Origin: Spirosoma spitsbergense DSM 19989
GTDB taxonomy: Bacteria > Bacteroidota > Bacteroidia > Cytophagales > Spirosomataceae
Direction of reading: 5' to 3'
Assembly: GCF_000374085.1 (NCBI RefSeq)
Contig: NZ_KB893444.1
Span: 32,228 to 96,227 of the forward strand
DNA: 64,000 bases
Position numbers and translations under genes: made by a program. The first letter of the stretch is position 1. Every line of letters starts with the position of its first letter. Below the pieces are notes generated by a model, which was given only the letters and a program-made list of their open reading frames with translations, ran no database searches and was not told the DNA's origin. This document shows positions 26,205 to 35,486 of this stretch, one piece after another.

Positions 26205-28325
26205 TTAGTTCGTTTTCATACTCCGCTTCAGCAACTCTGCGTTCAGGGCCACAATGACGGTACTGCCGCTCATCAACACCGCCCCGATTGCCGGGCTCAG
26301 TACAAAGTCAGGGTACAGCACCCCGGCTGCCAGCGGAATAGCGATGACGTTGTAGCCGGTGGCCCAGAGCAGGTTCTGAATCATTTTACGATACGTGGCC
26401 TTCCCGAACTCAACCAGATTGGTGATGTCGGTAGGCTTACTATTGACCAGAATGATATCAGCCGTTTCAGCCGCTACGTCAGTACCGGAACCCACGGCAA
26501 TACCTACATTGGCCTGCGCCAGCGCGGGGGCATCGTTCACACCATCGCCGGTCATGGCCACGAACTGGCCTTTTGCCTGTAGGTCTTTCACGATGTTGAC
26601 CTTCTGGTCGGGTAGCACTTCGGAGAAAACGCCGTCCAGGCCAAGTTCTTTCGCTACCGCATCGGCTACCTGTTTGTTATCACCGGTGGCCATGTACACC
26701 TTTATGCCCGACTCCTGCAGCCGCTGAACAGCCTCTTTCGAGTCGTCGCGAATGCGGTCTGCCAGGGCCACATAGCCGATTAGTACCTCATCAATCAATA
26801 CGAATACAACAGTCTCGACACCATTTCCAAAAGCATCTTTTGGCTGTTCGATGTTTTTTTCTTTCAGGTAACCGGGGCTAACCACCAGCACCTTTTTACC
26901 ATCCACCGTAGCCGATACACCCTTACCCGTAATAGACTGAAAATCAGCGATGGCAGGAAGTTTCAAATCACGCTTCTGGGCTTCCCGTACAATACCCTCC
27001 GCGATAGGGTGCTGCGATTGCTGCTCCAATGCTGCGGTCAGGGCCAGCATCGTCGCTTCGTCAATATCCGGTTTCAGCGTCTTCACCCGCGTTACCCCAA
27101 ACGCACCTTCGGTCAGTGTACCGGTTTTGTCGAATACCATCGCCGTGATTTTCCGGGCCTCCTCGAAAGCGGTACGGTTCCGAATCAACAGCCCTTTACT
27201 GGCAGAAATACCCGTTGAAATGGCCACTACGAGCGGAATTGCCACCCCTAAAGCATGCGGACAGGTCGTAACCATCACCGTCACCATCCGTTCGATGGCA
27301 AAAGCAAGGTCTTTACCCGCCAGCAGCCACGCCACCAGGGTGATAATGCCCACCGACAGCGAAATGAAGGTTAGCCAGCCAGCCGCCCGGTCGGCCAGAT
27401 TCTGGGTTTTCGACTTGGCTCCCTGTGCCTCTTCAACCATTTTCACCACCTTGTTCAGGTAGCTGTCGGCCCCCTTGTGCGTCACCCGGATTTTGAGCGC
27501 CCCTTCACCGTTTACAGCACCGGCTATCACGCTGTCGTTCACGCTTTTTTGCGCCGGTACGCTCTCGCCGGTCAGCATACTTTCGTTGATGGCACTGTCT
27601 CCCTCAATAATATCGCCGTCGGTTGGAATCCGTTCACCGGGCCTTACCAGTACGATGTCGCCTTCGTTGAGCGTGTCGACCTGCACATCGCTGATGGTTT
27701 CGCCATCAACCTTATGCGCATCGGAGGGCAGCATCTGCACAATCAGTTCGAGCGAACGCGATGCCCCGGCCACCGATTTCATTTCGATGTAGTGACCCAG
27801 CAACATGATGTCAATCAGTGTAGCCAGTTCCCAGAAAAAGTCCATCCCCCGAAGCCAACCCACCGATACGGCTACGCTGTAGACGAAAGCCGTAGTAATG
27901 GCAACGGCAACGAGGGTCATCATACCCGGTTGCCGGTTGCGCAGTTCACCAACCAGCCCTGTCAGGAACGGCCAGCCACCGTATAAATAAATGAATGATG
28001 CCAGCACCAGTATAACCGGTGTCTGGTAGGGAAAAGAAAGCTGGTAACCGACCAGATTCTGAAACATGCCGGACAGGGCGATGACCGGCACCGACACGAC
28101 AATACAAATCCAGAAACGGCGCAGGAAATCGGCAATCATGGCCCCGTGGTCATGCCCCCCGTGCCCCATTTTACTGTGGTCCATGTGACTATGGTCCATA
28201 CCCATCTTTTGGGGGCCGCTGTGTTCATCGTGCCCGATGTGTTGCTCAGCCTGCTCTTCGGCGGGTGTCTCAGCCGCATCGCCGGGCTTATCAGTTAATT
28301 TGGGGGAGTGATGCTTATGGTCCAT
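26205..28325 (-). CDS. copB: CopB-type (P1B-3) heavy-metal P-type ATPase
   Basis: 706 residues. The N-terminal ~75 residues are His/Met-rich (GMDHSHMDHSKMGHGGHDHG) instead of a CxxC ferredoxin domain, then eight membrane segments. Signature residues: C355-P-H357 in TTCPHALGVAIP (the CPH of CopB, where CopA has CPC), phosphorylated D399 in MVFDKTGTLTEG, actuator loop TGES, HP in QSQHPIAEGIV, and GDGVNDAPALAQ. Family work links CPH pumps to Cu(II)/Ag export. The start at ATG 28325 follows the His-rich domain. The frame upstream to 28454 looks noncoding. A 264-bp divergent spacer to the LLM gene holds its promoter. Confidence 0.93.
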   Translation of the reverse strand: MDHKHHSPKLTDKPGDAAETPAEEQAEQHIGHDEHSGPQKMGMDHSHMDHSKMGHGGHDHGAMIADFLRRFWICIVVSVPVIALSGMFQNLVGYQLSFPYQTPVILVLASFIYLYGGWPFLTGLVGELRNRQPGMMTLVAVAITTAFVYSVAVSVGWLRGMDFFWELATLIDIMLLGHYIEMKSVAGASRSLELIVQMLPSDAHKVDGETISDVQVDTLNEGDIVLVRPGERIPTDGDIIEGDSAINESMLTGESVPAQKSVNDSVIAGAVNGEGALKIRVTHKGADSYLNKVVKMVEEAQGAKSKTQNLADRAAGWLTFISLSVGIITLVAWLLAGKDLAFAIERMVTVMVTTCPHALGVAIPLVVAISTGISASKGLLIRNRTAFEEARKITAMVFDKTGTLTEGAFGVTRVKTLKPDIDEATMLALTAALEQQSQHPIAEGIVREAQKRDLKLPAIADFQSITGKGVSATVDGKKVLVVSPGYLKEKNIEQPKDAFGNGVETVVFVLIDEVLIGYVALADRIRDDSKEAVQRLQESGIKVYMATGDNKQVADAVAKELGLDGVFSEVLPDQKVNIVKDLQAKGQFVAMTGDGVNDAPALAQANVGIAVGSGTDVAAETADIILVNSKPTDITNLVEFGKATYRKMIQNLLWATGYNVIAIPLAAGVLYPDFVLSPAIGAVLMSGSTVIVALNAELLKRSMKTN

Positions 28326-28589
28326 ATCGGAAGTAGTTTCGCTGTCAGTTATTGAAACCTGTATATAGACAACACCGGAAAACGCTTTCCGGCTGGTTTC
28401 CGGTAAAATCCTGCACCAGTATTCCTGAATTCTGTAAGGAATCAACCATTTCAAATACGCTGATGCACTTTTAGTTATCCCTACAGCAAACAGATCAAAA
28501 ACCAGTACGTACCCCGCAGGCGGTAAATCACTGAACTCCCGGCTGTATGTATGGGGTTAAGGTAAAAATACTATTAACCGAAGGCAGGT

Positions 28590-29621
28590 ATGGAAATTGG
28601 CATTGATAGCTTTGCGTCCGTAGCACCGGATGGCGGTGATAGCCCGACCATGGAGGGTCAGGAAGCCATGCGTCAGTTGCTCGACCGAATCGAACGGGCA
28701 GACCAGGTGGGCCTGGACGTATTTGGCATTGGCGAACACCACCGCGAAGAATTTCTGGACTCCGCACCGGCCCTTATCCTGGCCGCTGCCGCTGCCCGCA
28801 CCCGGCGCATTCGACTGACCAGTGCGGTAACCGTGCTGAGTGCCGCCGACCCGGTGCGCGTCTTTCAGAATTTCGCCACCCTCGACCTTATTTCGGGTGG
28901 GCGGGCCGAGATGGTGGTGGGGCGCGGTTCCTTTACCGAAGCCTTTCCGCTTTTTGGTCTCAAACTTGCCGATTACGACAGCCTGTTCGCCGAAAAACTT
29001 GACCTGCTGCTCGCCATCCGGGAGAGCGAACACATTCACTGGTCTGGCCGACACCGGCCAGCTCTGACGGGGCAGGGTATTTACCCGCGCCCGGTGCAAT
29101 CCCGCATACCTATCTGGCTGGGGGTGGGCGGTACACCCCAGTCATTTGTTCGGGCCGGTACGCTGGGTCTGCCGCTGATGGTGGCCATCATTGGGGGCGA
29201 AACGCACCGCTTCAGGCCGCTAATCGATATGTACCGGGAAGCGGGCCGACGCGCCGGGCATGCGCCGGAGCAGTTGAAAGTGGGCCTGCATTCGCTGGGT
29301 TACGTGGCTAACACAACGGAAGAAGCCACGAATGACTATTTTCCCGGCTATGCCGAAACCTTTACCCAAATCGGGAAAGAGCGGGGCTGGCCACCCGTTA
29401 CCCGGTCCCACTTCAACGAGCAGGTAGGTAGCCGGGGAGCGTTACTGGTAGGTAATCCCGAGGAAGTAGCCCGCAAGATTCAACGCCACAGCGAGGCACT
29501 GGGTGGCATCGACCGGCTGACGTTTCAAATGGATAATGCCGCCCTGCCGCACCAGAAACTGTTGCAGTCCATCGAATTGATTGGTACCCGTATCATCCCG
29601 TTACTTACCCGACCCGAGTGA
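28590..29621 (+). CDS. LLM-class flavin-dependent oxidoreductase
   Basis: A 343-residue luciferase-like monooxygenase. TIM-barrel marks are the start MEIGIDSFASVAPDGG, DVFGIGEHHREEFLDSAPAL (the G-E-H-H motif), TSAVTVLSAADPVRVFQNFATLDLISGGRAEMVVGRGS, and SRIPIWLGVGGTPQSFVRAG. These enzymes use FMNH2 for oxygenation or reduction of diverse substrates. The sequence does not tell which. There is no flavin reductase next to it. Confidence 0.9.
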   Translation: MEIGIDSFASVAPDGGDSPTMEGQEAMRQLLDRIERADQVGLDVFGIGEHHREEFLDSAPALILAAAAARTRRIRLTSAVTVLSAADPVRVFQNFATLDLISGGRAEMVVGRGSFTEAFPLFGLKLADYDSLFAEKLDLLLAIRESEHIHWSGRHRPALTGQGIYPRPVQSRIPIWLGVGGTPQSFVRAGTLGLPLMVAIIGGETHRFRPLIDMYREAGRRAGHAPEQLKVGLHSLGYVANTTEEATNDYFPGYAETFTQIGKERGWPPVTRSHFNEQVGSRGALLVGNPEEVARKIQRHSEALGGIDRLTFQMDNAALPHQKLLQSIELIGTRIIPLLTRPE

Positions 29622-29707
29622 GTCAGAAAACAAGAAATAGTCCCGGTCAGGCGGAGAACAAATGACAAACAATTCGTTGTTCATTCAATAGCGGGACTGA
29701 CCGTATA

Positions 29708-30514
29708 ATGAACTACAACAAACAATTCATGAATCAACACATTGAACGCATACAAAAGGCCATTGAGCCTTTGCGGCAGCAAATCATCAATCACAACGTG
29801 TATTCAGTAATCGAGGATGTCGATGACCTGAAAATTTTCATGCAGCACCACGTTTTTGCCGTGTGGGATTTTATGTCTCTGCTGAAAGCATTACAGAATA
29901 AACTCACCTGCACGAGCGCCCCCTGGTTTCCGACGGGCAATGCCGATACGCGCTACCTGATTAACGAAATTGTGGCGGGTGAAGAATCAGATGTTGATAG
30001 TAACGGAGAGCGCAAGAGCCATTTTGAGCTGTACCTGGAAGCCATGCAGCAATGTGGTGCCGATACAAATCAGATGGAACGGTTTATCACGACGCTACAG
30101 CAAACGGGTGAGTTGGAGCGTGCATTCAACGAGTCCGAAACGCCCCAATCTGCCCGCGATTTCGTCAATTTCACCTTCGATATCATTAACAGCGACAAAG
30201 CGTATTTGCAGGCAGCTATTTTCACCTTCGGCCGGGAAGACCTGATTCCGGGTATGTTCCTGTCTATTGTAGACGATATGCACCGGAAATTCCCCGACAG
30301 TCTTACCATTTTCAAGTACTACCTGGAACGCCACATCGAAGTAGATGGCGATCACCATAGCCACCTTTCCCTGCAAATGACCGCCAACCTGTGCGGAACG
30401 AACGAGCAGTTCTGGCAGGAAGCCGAAGAGGCTACCCGCCTGTCACTCCTGCAACGGATTGCCCTTTGGGATGGCGTTTATGCGCAGTTGAAACAGAAAG
30501 TAGCGTCTGAATAA
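29708..30514 (+). CDS. DUF3050 (haem-oxygenase-like fold) protein
   Basis: 268 residues, soluble, all-helical. DUF3050 marks are the N-terminal H at IINHNVYSVI, LKIFMQHHVFAVWDFMSLLKALQ, and ERHIEVDGDHHSHLSL near residue 205, which provides histidines of a predicted di-metal or haem-oxygenase-like centre. Function unknown. A second ATG at 29729 is possible. The spacer from the LLM gene (86 bp) contains a weak inverted repeat, AGTCCCG/CGGGACT. Confidence 0.85.
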   Translation: MNYNKQFMNQHIERIQKAIEPLRQQIINHNVYSVIEDVDDLKIFMQHHVFAVWDFMSLLKALQNKLTCTSAPWFPTGNADTRYLINEIVAGEESDVDSNGERKSHFELYLEAMQQCGADTNQMERFITTLQQTGELERAFNESETPQSARDFVNFTFDIINSDKAYLQAAIFTFGREDLIPGMFLSIVDDMHRKFPDSLTIFKYYLERHIEVDGDHHSHLSLQMTANLCGTNEQFWQEAEEATRLSLLQRIALWDGVYAQLKQKVASE

Positions 30515-30580
30515 CTGTCAACGGCAGCAGCGCAGGATTTAGCCGGTGGCCGGATACCTGCGCTGCTACCGTTGACAGTT
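30513..30580. terminator. Strong hairpin terminator after DUF3050 gene
   Basis: A stem of about 24 bp (AACTGTCAACGG-AGCAGCGCAGG with its complement, ending at 30580) encloses a ~20-base loop. One mismatch is present. It begins inside the stop codon of the DUF3050 gene and faces the convergent response regulator gene. Bases 30581-30720 show no further feature. Confidence 0.85.
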
Positions 30581-30720
30581 ATTACCTGTTTCAACACTTT
30601 CACACCGAAACGGATACGGGAGTTGGCCCCGACTTTCACGAACGCTTTAAGCAGAATAACCCCCTTCTTCTTTTGGGCATTAACTGTTTTAACGCTTGCT
30701 TATACAGCCTGTCAACACCA

Positions 30721-31398
30721 CTAGTCTTCCTTCAGCATATACCCCATACCGATGACGGTATGGATGAGCTTTTTAGGAAAGTCCTTATCAATTTTTTTGC
30801 GCAGAAAGTTCACATAAACGTCAATTACGTTCGTGCCCGTATCGAAATGAATGTCCCATACTTTCTCGGCAATATCTACCCGCGACACTACGCGGCCCCG
30901 GTTACGCATCAGAAATTCGAGCAGACCAAATTCTTTAGCGGTCAACTCTATACGTTTATCACTCCGACGGGCTATTTTCTCATTCAGGTCCAGTTCCAGA
31001 TCGGCTACTTTCAGCACATTTGCCTGCATACCGGCCTCACTACTCCGTTTAGTAAGCGCCCGTAGCCGCGCCATGAGTTCTCTAAACTCAAAAGGCTTCA
31101 CCAGGTAATCATCCGCGCCCGCTTCAAAACCAGTGAGTTTATTATCTACCGACCCCATAGCCGTCAGCATCAGCACGGGCGTACGGTTTTTTTCCTGACG
31201 GATTGACTGAACCACATCAAAGCCATTCATCTTGGGTAGGTTGATATCCATCACAATCACGTCGTAGCTATTATTCAGGGCCATTGTACGGCCAATCTGA
31301 CCATCAAAAGCCACATCTACTTCACAGGATTGCTCTTCCAGCCCTTTCTTCACGAACGAGGCTAATTTAGGCTCGTCTTCCACTACCAGGATTTTCAT
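30721..31398 (-). CDS. OmpR-family response regulator
   Basis: 225 residues from ATG 31398 (a second ATG is at 31413). Receiver domain with acidic pocket VVEDEPKL and phospho-acceptor D51 in VIVMDINLPKMNGFD, T/S and K in LTAMGS and DYLVKPFEF, then a winged-helix DNA-binding domain ending KRIELTAKEFGLLEFLMRNR and IDVYVNFLRKKID. CzcR/CusR-type regulators look like this and it lies next to a CzcA-type pump. The usual histidine kinase does not follow. The pump gene is upstream on the same strand, 520 bp away, with a terminator between. Confidence 0.92.
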   Translation of the reverse strand: MKILVVEDEPKLASFVKKGLEEQSCEVDVAFDGQIGRTMALNNSYDVIVMDINLPKMNGFDVVQSIRQEKNRTPVLMLTAMGSVDNKLTGFEAGADDYLVKPFEFRELMARLRALTKRSSEAGMQANVLKVADLELDLNEKIARRSDKRIELTAKEFGLLEFLMRNRGRVVSRVDIAEKVWDIHFDTGTNVIDVYVNFLRKKIDKDFPKKLIHTVIGMGYMLKED

Positions 31399-31618
31399 TT
31401 CGGCAACATACATAGCTATTTTCTGATTTAAAAACGGTAGATTAAAATAGTAGTTGAAAAGAGCAACCCACTACATAGCTATTTCGGTCAGTAGAAATAA
31501 GATGCGTTGCCTTATTTGAGGCCTCAAGGTCGGCTCAGGGCATTAAAAGAACTTGAAAACAGAATTAAAAGACCGTTAAAGTCAGCGAGAAAAAGGAAGT
31601 TGAAACCAGTTTAAAAAC

Positions 31619-31652
31619 AAAAAAGCCGTCCCGAATATCGGGGCGGCTTTCC
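31619..31652 (-). terminator. Terminator after the RND pump
   Basis: A stem AAAGCCGtCCCGA/TCGGGgCGGCTTT with an ATA loop gives a minus-strand hairpin followed by TTTTTT, 266 bp beyond the pump's stop codon. The rest of the gene-free stretch 31414-31918 is AT-rich (especially 31750-31918). It contains a directly repeated ACATAGCTATTT (31408-31419 and 31476-31487) that may be part of the response-regulator promoter, but no gene I can support. Confidence 0.7.
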
Positions 31653-31918
31653 GCTTCTATCCACACCATTTCAAGACTGACGACCGGGAGGCCGCCGAAT
31701 CTTGATGTTCAACCTTCCCTTTGTAAAAGGATTGTTATGCGAAACTACGCAATTTCTTTTATATCAAACAAAAAAGCTATCTATTTTTTGATATTTCTAA
31801 CTATCCAAGTCTTTCTAGTTATTTCTTTAACCTACAGGCAGATAAATATGTTAAAGTAATTTATAATAAAACGCAAAATAATGCTCTAAAATTATTTAAC
31901 GCCTATAAAATCCTCTGC

Positions 31919-34900
31919 CTACCCCTCACTCAACCGTTGCCTGTAGAAAGCATAGAAAATGAGAGGAAAGACAAATAACGTTAACAGGGTTGCCGTAATC
32001 AATCCTCCAATAACCACAATAGCCAGTGGCTTAGCCGTTTCGGACCCGATGCCGTGCGAAATAGCCGCCGGAATCAGGCCAATACCCGCCATCATGGCCG
32101 TCATAACCACAGGGCGAATGCGGGATATTACCCCATCGCGTATGGCATCATTAAGCGGTAAGCTGTTTCGTAAGTTCTTCTTAAACACCGAAATCAGAAT
32201 GACTCCGTTCTGAATGCAGATGCCAAACAAAGCGATGAAACCGATACCCGCCGAAATACTGAAATTGACGTGGGTAATGAGCAATGCCGCAATACCACCG
32301 ATAATGGCAAAAGGCACATTGAAAAGCACCAGGCCCGCATCTTTGACGTTGCCAAACAGCACAAACAGAATAAAGAAGATGCCCAGCAAACTAATGGGTA
32401 CTACCTGTGCCAACCGGGCAGTGGCCCGCTGCTGATTCTCAAAATCTCCCGCCCATTTAATCGTGTAACCCGCAGGAAACCTGACGTGCGCCTGTACTTT
32501 TTGCTGGGCTTCGGCCACGGCACTACCCATGTCCCGCTCCCGCACCGAAAACTTCACAGCCCCGTACCGCTGACTCCCCTCCCTGAAAATCAGCACCGGA
32601 CCAGTCTGGGTATATACGCTGGCAATTTCCTTGATGGGGATCATACTGCCCGACTCCGTAGGCACCATCAACTGACTTATCTGCTGCTCGTTGGAGCGGA
32701 AAGGTCGGTCGTAGCGAATTCGCAGGTCGAACTTACGCTCGCCTTCATAGATTTGAGTAGCGGCTTTACCACCGATAGCCATCTCGATTACAGCTTCGGC
32801 ATCGGATTTGCTGACACCATACACCGCGAGTTTACGCTCATCCAGTTCAATACGCATTTCGGGCTGGCCGGTAGTACGGATAACACCCAGGTCTTCAATA
32901 CCCCGCACAGTAGCGAGTTGCTTTTGAATTTCCCCGGCTTTCCCTTCCAGAATAGCCTGGTCAGGTCCGTAAATTTTAACGGCTATGGAGCCTTTCACCC
33001 CCGAGACAGCTTCTTCCACATTGTCCATAATGGGTTGGGAGAAGTTGAAGTTGACACCCGGGAAAACCGCCAGCTTTTCCTGCATCTGATCAATCAGTTC
33101 TTCTTTCGACAACTCACTTTTCCAGTCGTCCTGCGGGTAGATATCCACCAGAAATTCGATGTTGTAGAACCCCGTTGGGTCAGTACCATCATTCGGGCGG
33201 CCCGTTTGCGAGATAACGCCTTTTACTTCGGGAAACTGCTCGAAGATATGGCGCATCTGTACCGTTTGCCGGACCGACTCCGGCAGCGAAATACTCATTG
33301 GCATGGTAGCCCGCACGTAGATCGATCCCTCGTTCAGTTCGGGCAAAAACTCGGTTCCAAGCAGGCTGAAGCCCGATAAACCGACCACTACAATGATGGC
33401 AGTAGCCAGTAGACTTATCCTCTTGTGGGCGAAGGTGAACCCGAAAGCCTGGGTCGACCAGCGGGTGATGATATTGACGAACGGGTTATTTTTTTCGCGA
33501 ACGTTCTTTTTGAGAAGGATACTGGCCAGTACGGGTACGAGTGTCAGCGTAAAAATCAGTGCCCCAACCAGCGCAAAGCCCAGGGTCCAGGCCAGGGGTG
33601 AAAACATCTTACCCTCCACCTTCTGAAACGAGAAAATGGGAACCAGGCAGGTAATGATGATTAGTTTCGAGAAGAAAATAGCCTTCCCCATTTCGGTACC
33701 CGTTTTCCGGATAATCCCCAGTTTGGCCAGGCGATTGAATTTCGCCATCCCCTCCCTGTGCGCCAGTTCATCGAGGGTAACGAAAATACCTTCCACCATT
33801 ACCACAGCCCCATCCACGATAATGCCGAAGTCGATGGCACCCATCGAAAGCAGGTTTGCCGACATGCCTTTGAGCCGCAGGCAGATAAACGCAAATAACA
33901 GGGCCAGGGGAATAACAATGGAAACGGTGACGGTAGTCCGCCAGTCGGCCATGAAAATGAAGACGATAACCGTAACAAAAAGAATCCCCTCAATCAGGTT
34001 GTGCGTAACGGTATGGGTTGCGAAATTGATGAGGGTTTCCCGGTTATAGAAGGTGTTAATCTTTACGTCGCCGGGCAGAATGGTGGTATTCAACTCATTG
34101 ATTTTCTCTTTTACCCGCTCAATTACCTCACTGGGATTTTCGGCTTTCCGCATCACCACAATACATTCCACCACATCGTCCTCTTTATCACGACCAGCCT
34201 GACCCAGCCGGGGCAGGGCCGACTCCGACACCTGGGCTACGTTTTGCACCGTAATGGGTGTTCCCTTGATATTCTTGACGATGATATTTTTTATATCCTG
34301 CTGGTTATTCAGCAGGCCGATGCCGCGCACCACATAGGCTTCGGAGTTCTTCTCTATTACGTCCCCTCCTACGTTCACGTTAGCATTGGCTACTGCCTGA
34401 TACAGTTGCAGCGGGGTGATATTGTAATCCATGAGTCGGCGGGGATCGACCGAAATCTCGTAGGTCTTGACTTCACCGCCAAAACTAACCACATCGGCAA
34501 CCCCGGCCACGCTTTTCAGTTGCCGTTCAATGACCCAGTCCTGCATGGTTTTGAGTTCCCGCGCGGTGCGGGTCGGCGACTGAAGGGTGTACCGGAAAAT
34601 TTCGCCGGTGGGGCCGTAAGGAGGTTGTACATCAGGCCGGATACCTTCGGGTAGTTCTACCCCACCCAATAAGTTATTGACCTGCTGCCGGGCAAAGGTA
34701 TCGTCGACTCCGTCATCGAACAGGACTTTAACAACCGACAAACCAAACAGGGAGGTAGAGCGAATATCGGTGCGTTTCTGAACGGAGTTCAACCCGATTT
34801 CGATGGGAATGGTCACGAACTTCTCTACTTCCTCCGCCGACCGGCCCGGCCATTGCGTAATCAGCGTGATCTGGGTATTGGTAACGTCGGGAAAGGCTTC

Positions 34901-35017
34901 GATGGGTGTATTCTGGTAACTGACAACACCCGCGACAACGGAAAGCCCGGTAAGGAAAAAGATGAAGAACTTATTTTTAAGCGAAAAAGACAGAATACTT
35001 TTAATGAACTTATTCAT
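31919..35017 (-). CDS. czcA: CzcA-type heavy-metal RND efflux pump
   Basis: A 1032-residue inner-membrane RND transporter of the heavy-metal group. The start KSILSFSLKNKFFIFFLTGL is the first membrane helix, DVTNTQITLITQWPGRSAEEVEKFV the porter-domain signature, and IDFGIIVDGAVVMVEG in helix 4 carries D396, D402 and E409 with the spacing of the proton-relay residues D402/D408/E415 of CzcA. This points to divalent zinc/cobalt/cadmium rather than CusA-type copper. No membrane-fusion (CzcB) or outer-membrane (CzcC) gene is in the window, so these must be encoded elsewhere. The regulator at 30721 lies just downstream. Confidence 0.92.
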   Translation of the reverse strand: MNKFIKSILSFSLKNKFFIFFLTGLSVVAGVVSYQNTPIEAFPDVTNTQITLITQWPGRSAEEVEKFVTIPIEIGLNSVQKRTDIRSTSLFGLSVVKVLFDDGVDDTFARQQVNNLLGGVELPEGIRPDVQPPYGPTGEIFRYTLQSPTRTARELKTMQDWVIERQLKSVAGVADVVSFGGEVKTYEISVDPRRLMDYNITPLQLYQAVANANVNVGGDVIEKNSEAYVVRGIGLLNNQQDIKNIIVKNIKGTPITVQNVAQVSESALPRLGQAGRDKEDDVVECIVVMRKAENPSEVIERVKEKINELNTTILPGDVKINTFYNRETLINFATHTVTHNLIEGILFVTVIVFIFMADWRTTVTVSIVIPLALLFAFICLRLKGMSANLLSMGAIDFGIIVDGAVVMVEGIFVTLDELAHREGMAKFNRLAKLGIIRKTGTEMGKAIFFSKLIIITCLVPIFSFQKVEGKMFSPLAWTLGFALVGALIFTLTLVPVLASILLKKNVREKNNPFVNIITRWSTQAFGFTFAHKRISLLATAIIVVVGLSGFSLLGTEFLPELNEGSIYVRATMPMSISLPESVRQTVQMRHIFEQFPEVKGVISQTGRPNDGTDPTGFYNIEFLVDIYPQDDWKSELSKEELIDQMQEKLAVFPGVNFNFSQPIMDNVEEAVSGVKGSIAVKIYGPDQAILEGKAGEIQKQLATVRGIEDLGVIRTTGQPEMRIELDERKLAVYGVSKSDAEAVIEMAIGGKAATQIYEGERKFDLRIRYDRPFRSNEQQISQLMVPTESGSMIPIKEIASVYTQTGPVLIFREGSQRYGAVKFSVRERDMGSAVAEAQQKVQAHVRFPAGYTIKWAGDFENQQRATARLAQVVPISLLGIFFILFVLFGNVKDAGLVLFNVPFAIIGGIAALLITHVNFSISAGIGFIALFGICIQNGVILISVFKKNLRNSLPLNDAIRDGVISRIRPVVMTAMMAGIGLIPAAISHGIGSETAKPLAIVVIGGLITATLLTLFVFPLIFYAFYRQRLSEG

Positions 35018-35185
35018 TCGGCCGTACAGCGATTTAAGGTAGACAAAAGTCTGTGTACCGGCTTAAATCTGGCTTAATACGTGGTTAAAAGGGTGTTAAA
35101 TCGCCAATCGCTGAAAAGATTCCTACTGTAGCCCGTTCTTCAGCGCAGACCACGCCCGAACGCCCTTTTTTAGCGAAACCGGTGC

Positions 35186-35330
35186 CTGCCCAACGGGGCA
35201 GCTACGCGTAAGAAGTTTCTTGTTCAGGCAAGGGCGTAGCAGGACGTATTGCCTCCTAAGCGAGAGTCAGGGAACAAAGGGCCTGAACCAACAGGCTCAC
35301 CATGGTATTCTCTTGCGGTCATAACCGCTT
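35186..35330. other. Dense hairpin cluster between divergent genes (structured-RNA candidate)
   Basis: The 469-bp stretch 35018-35486 between the RND pump and the MTHFR-like gene holds no gene I can support, but contains several short perfect stems: CTGCCC-AACG-GGGCAG (35186-35201), GCTACGC/GCGTAGC (35201-35207 with 35234-35240), AGGCAA/TTGCCT (35226-35231 with 35249-35254), GCCTG/CAGGC (35281-35296) and GCGGT-CATA-ACCGC (35315-35328). GTTCAGGC (35222-35229) can alternatively pair with GCCTGAAC (35281-35288). No known riboswitch consensus was recognised on either strand. Confidence 0.35.
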
Positions 35331-35435
35331 TATGTTGACCCCTTCTTGTAGCCCCCGCTGGAAGAGAAAACAGGATTGAGACAACGAAAAACAGAACGGC
35401 GCGCCCTGAAGGGAGAAAATTTGTGCTATAGGCCC

Positions 35436-35443
35436 TATCTTTG
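35436..35443 (+). promoter_or_regulatory. Bacteroidota-type -7 box for MTHFR-like gene
   Basis: TATCTTTG matches the Bacteroidota TAnnTTTG element, 43 bp before the ATG at 35487. A well-spaced TTG (-33) box is not obvious. Confidence 0.35.
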
Positions 35444-35486
35444 AAACCCAAATGAAGCGGTAGTAAGCACCGGTACAAATCCCGTC

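Noticed and set aside
35224..35478. 84-codon open frame on the minus strand in the czcA/MTHFR spacer
   Set aside because: It overlaps the hairpin cluster, has no plausible ribosome-binding region, and encodes no recognisable fold. Its sequence follows from the paired stems.
35018..35486. Known riboswitch (cobalamin, SAM, THF, NiCo) in the czcA/MTHFR spacer
   Set aside because: I compared the recalled consensus boxes on both strands and found none that fits.
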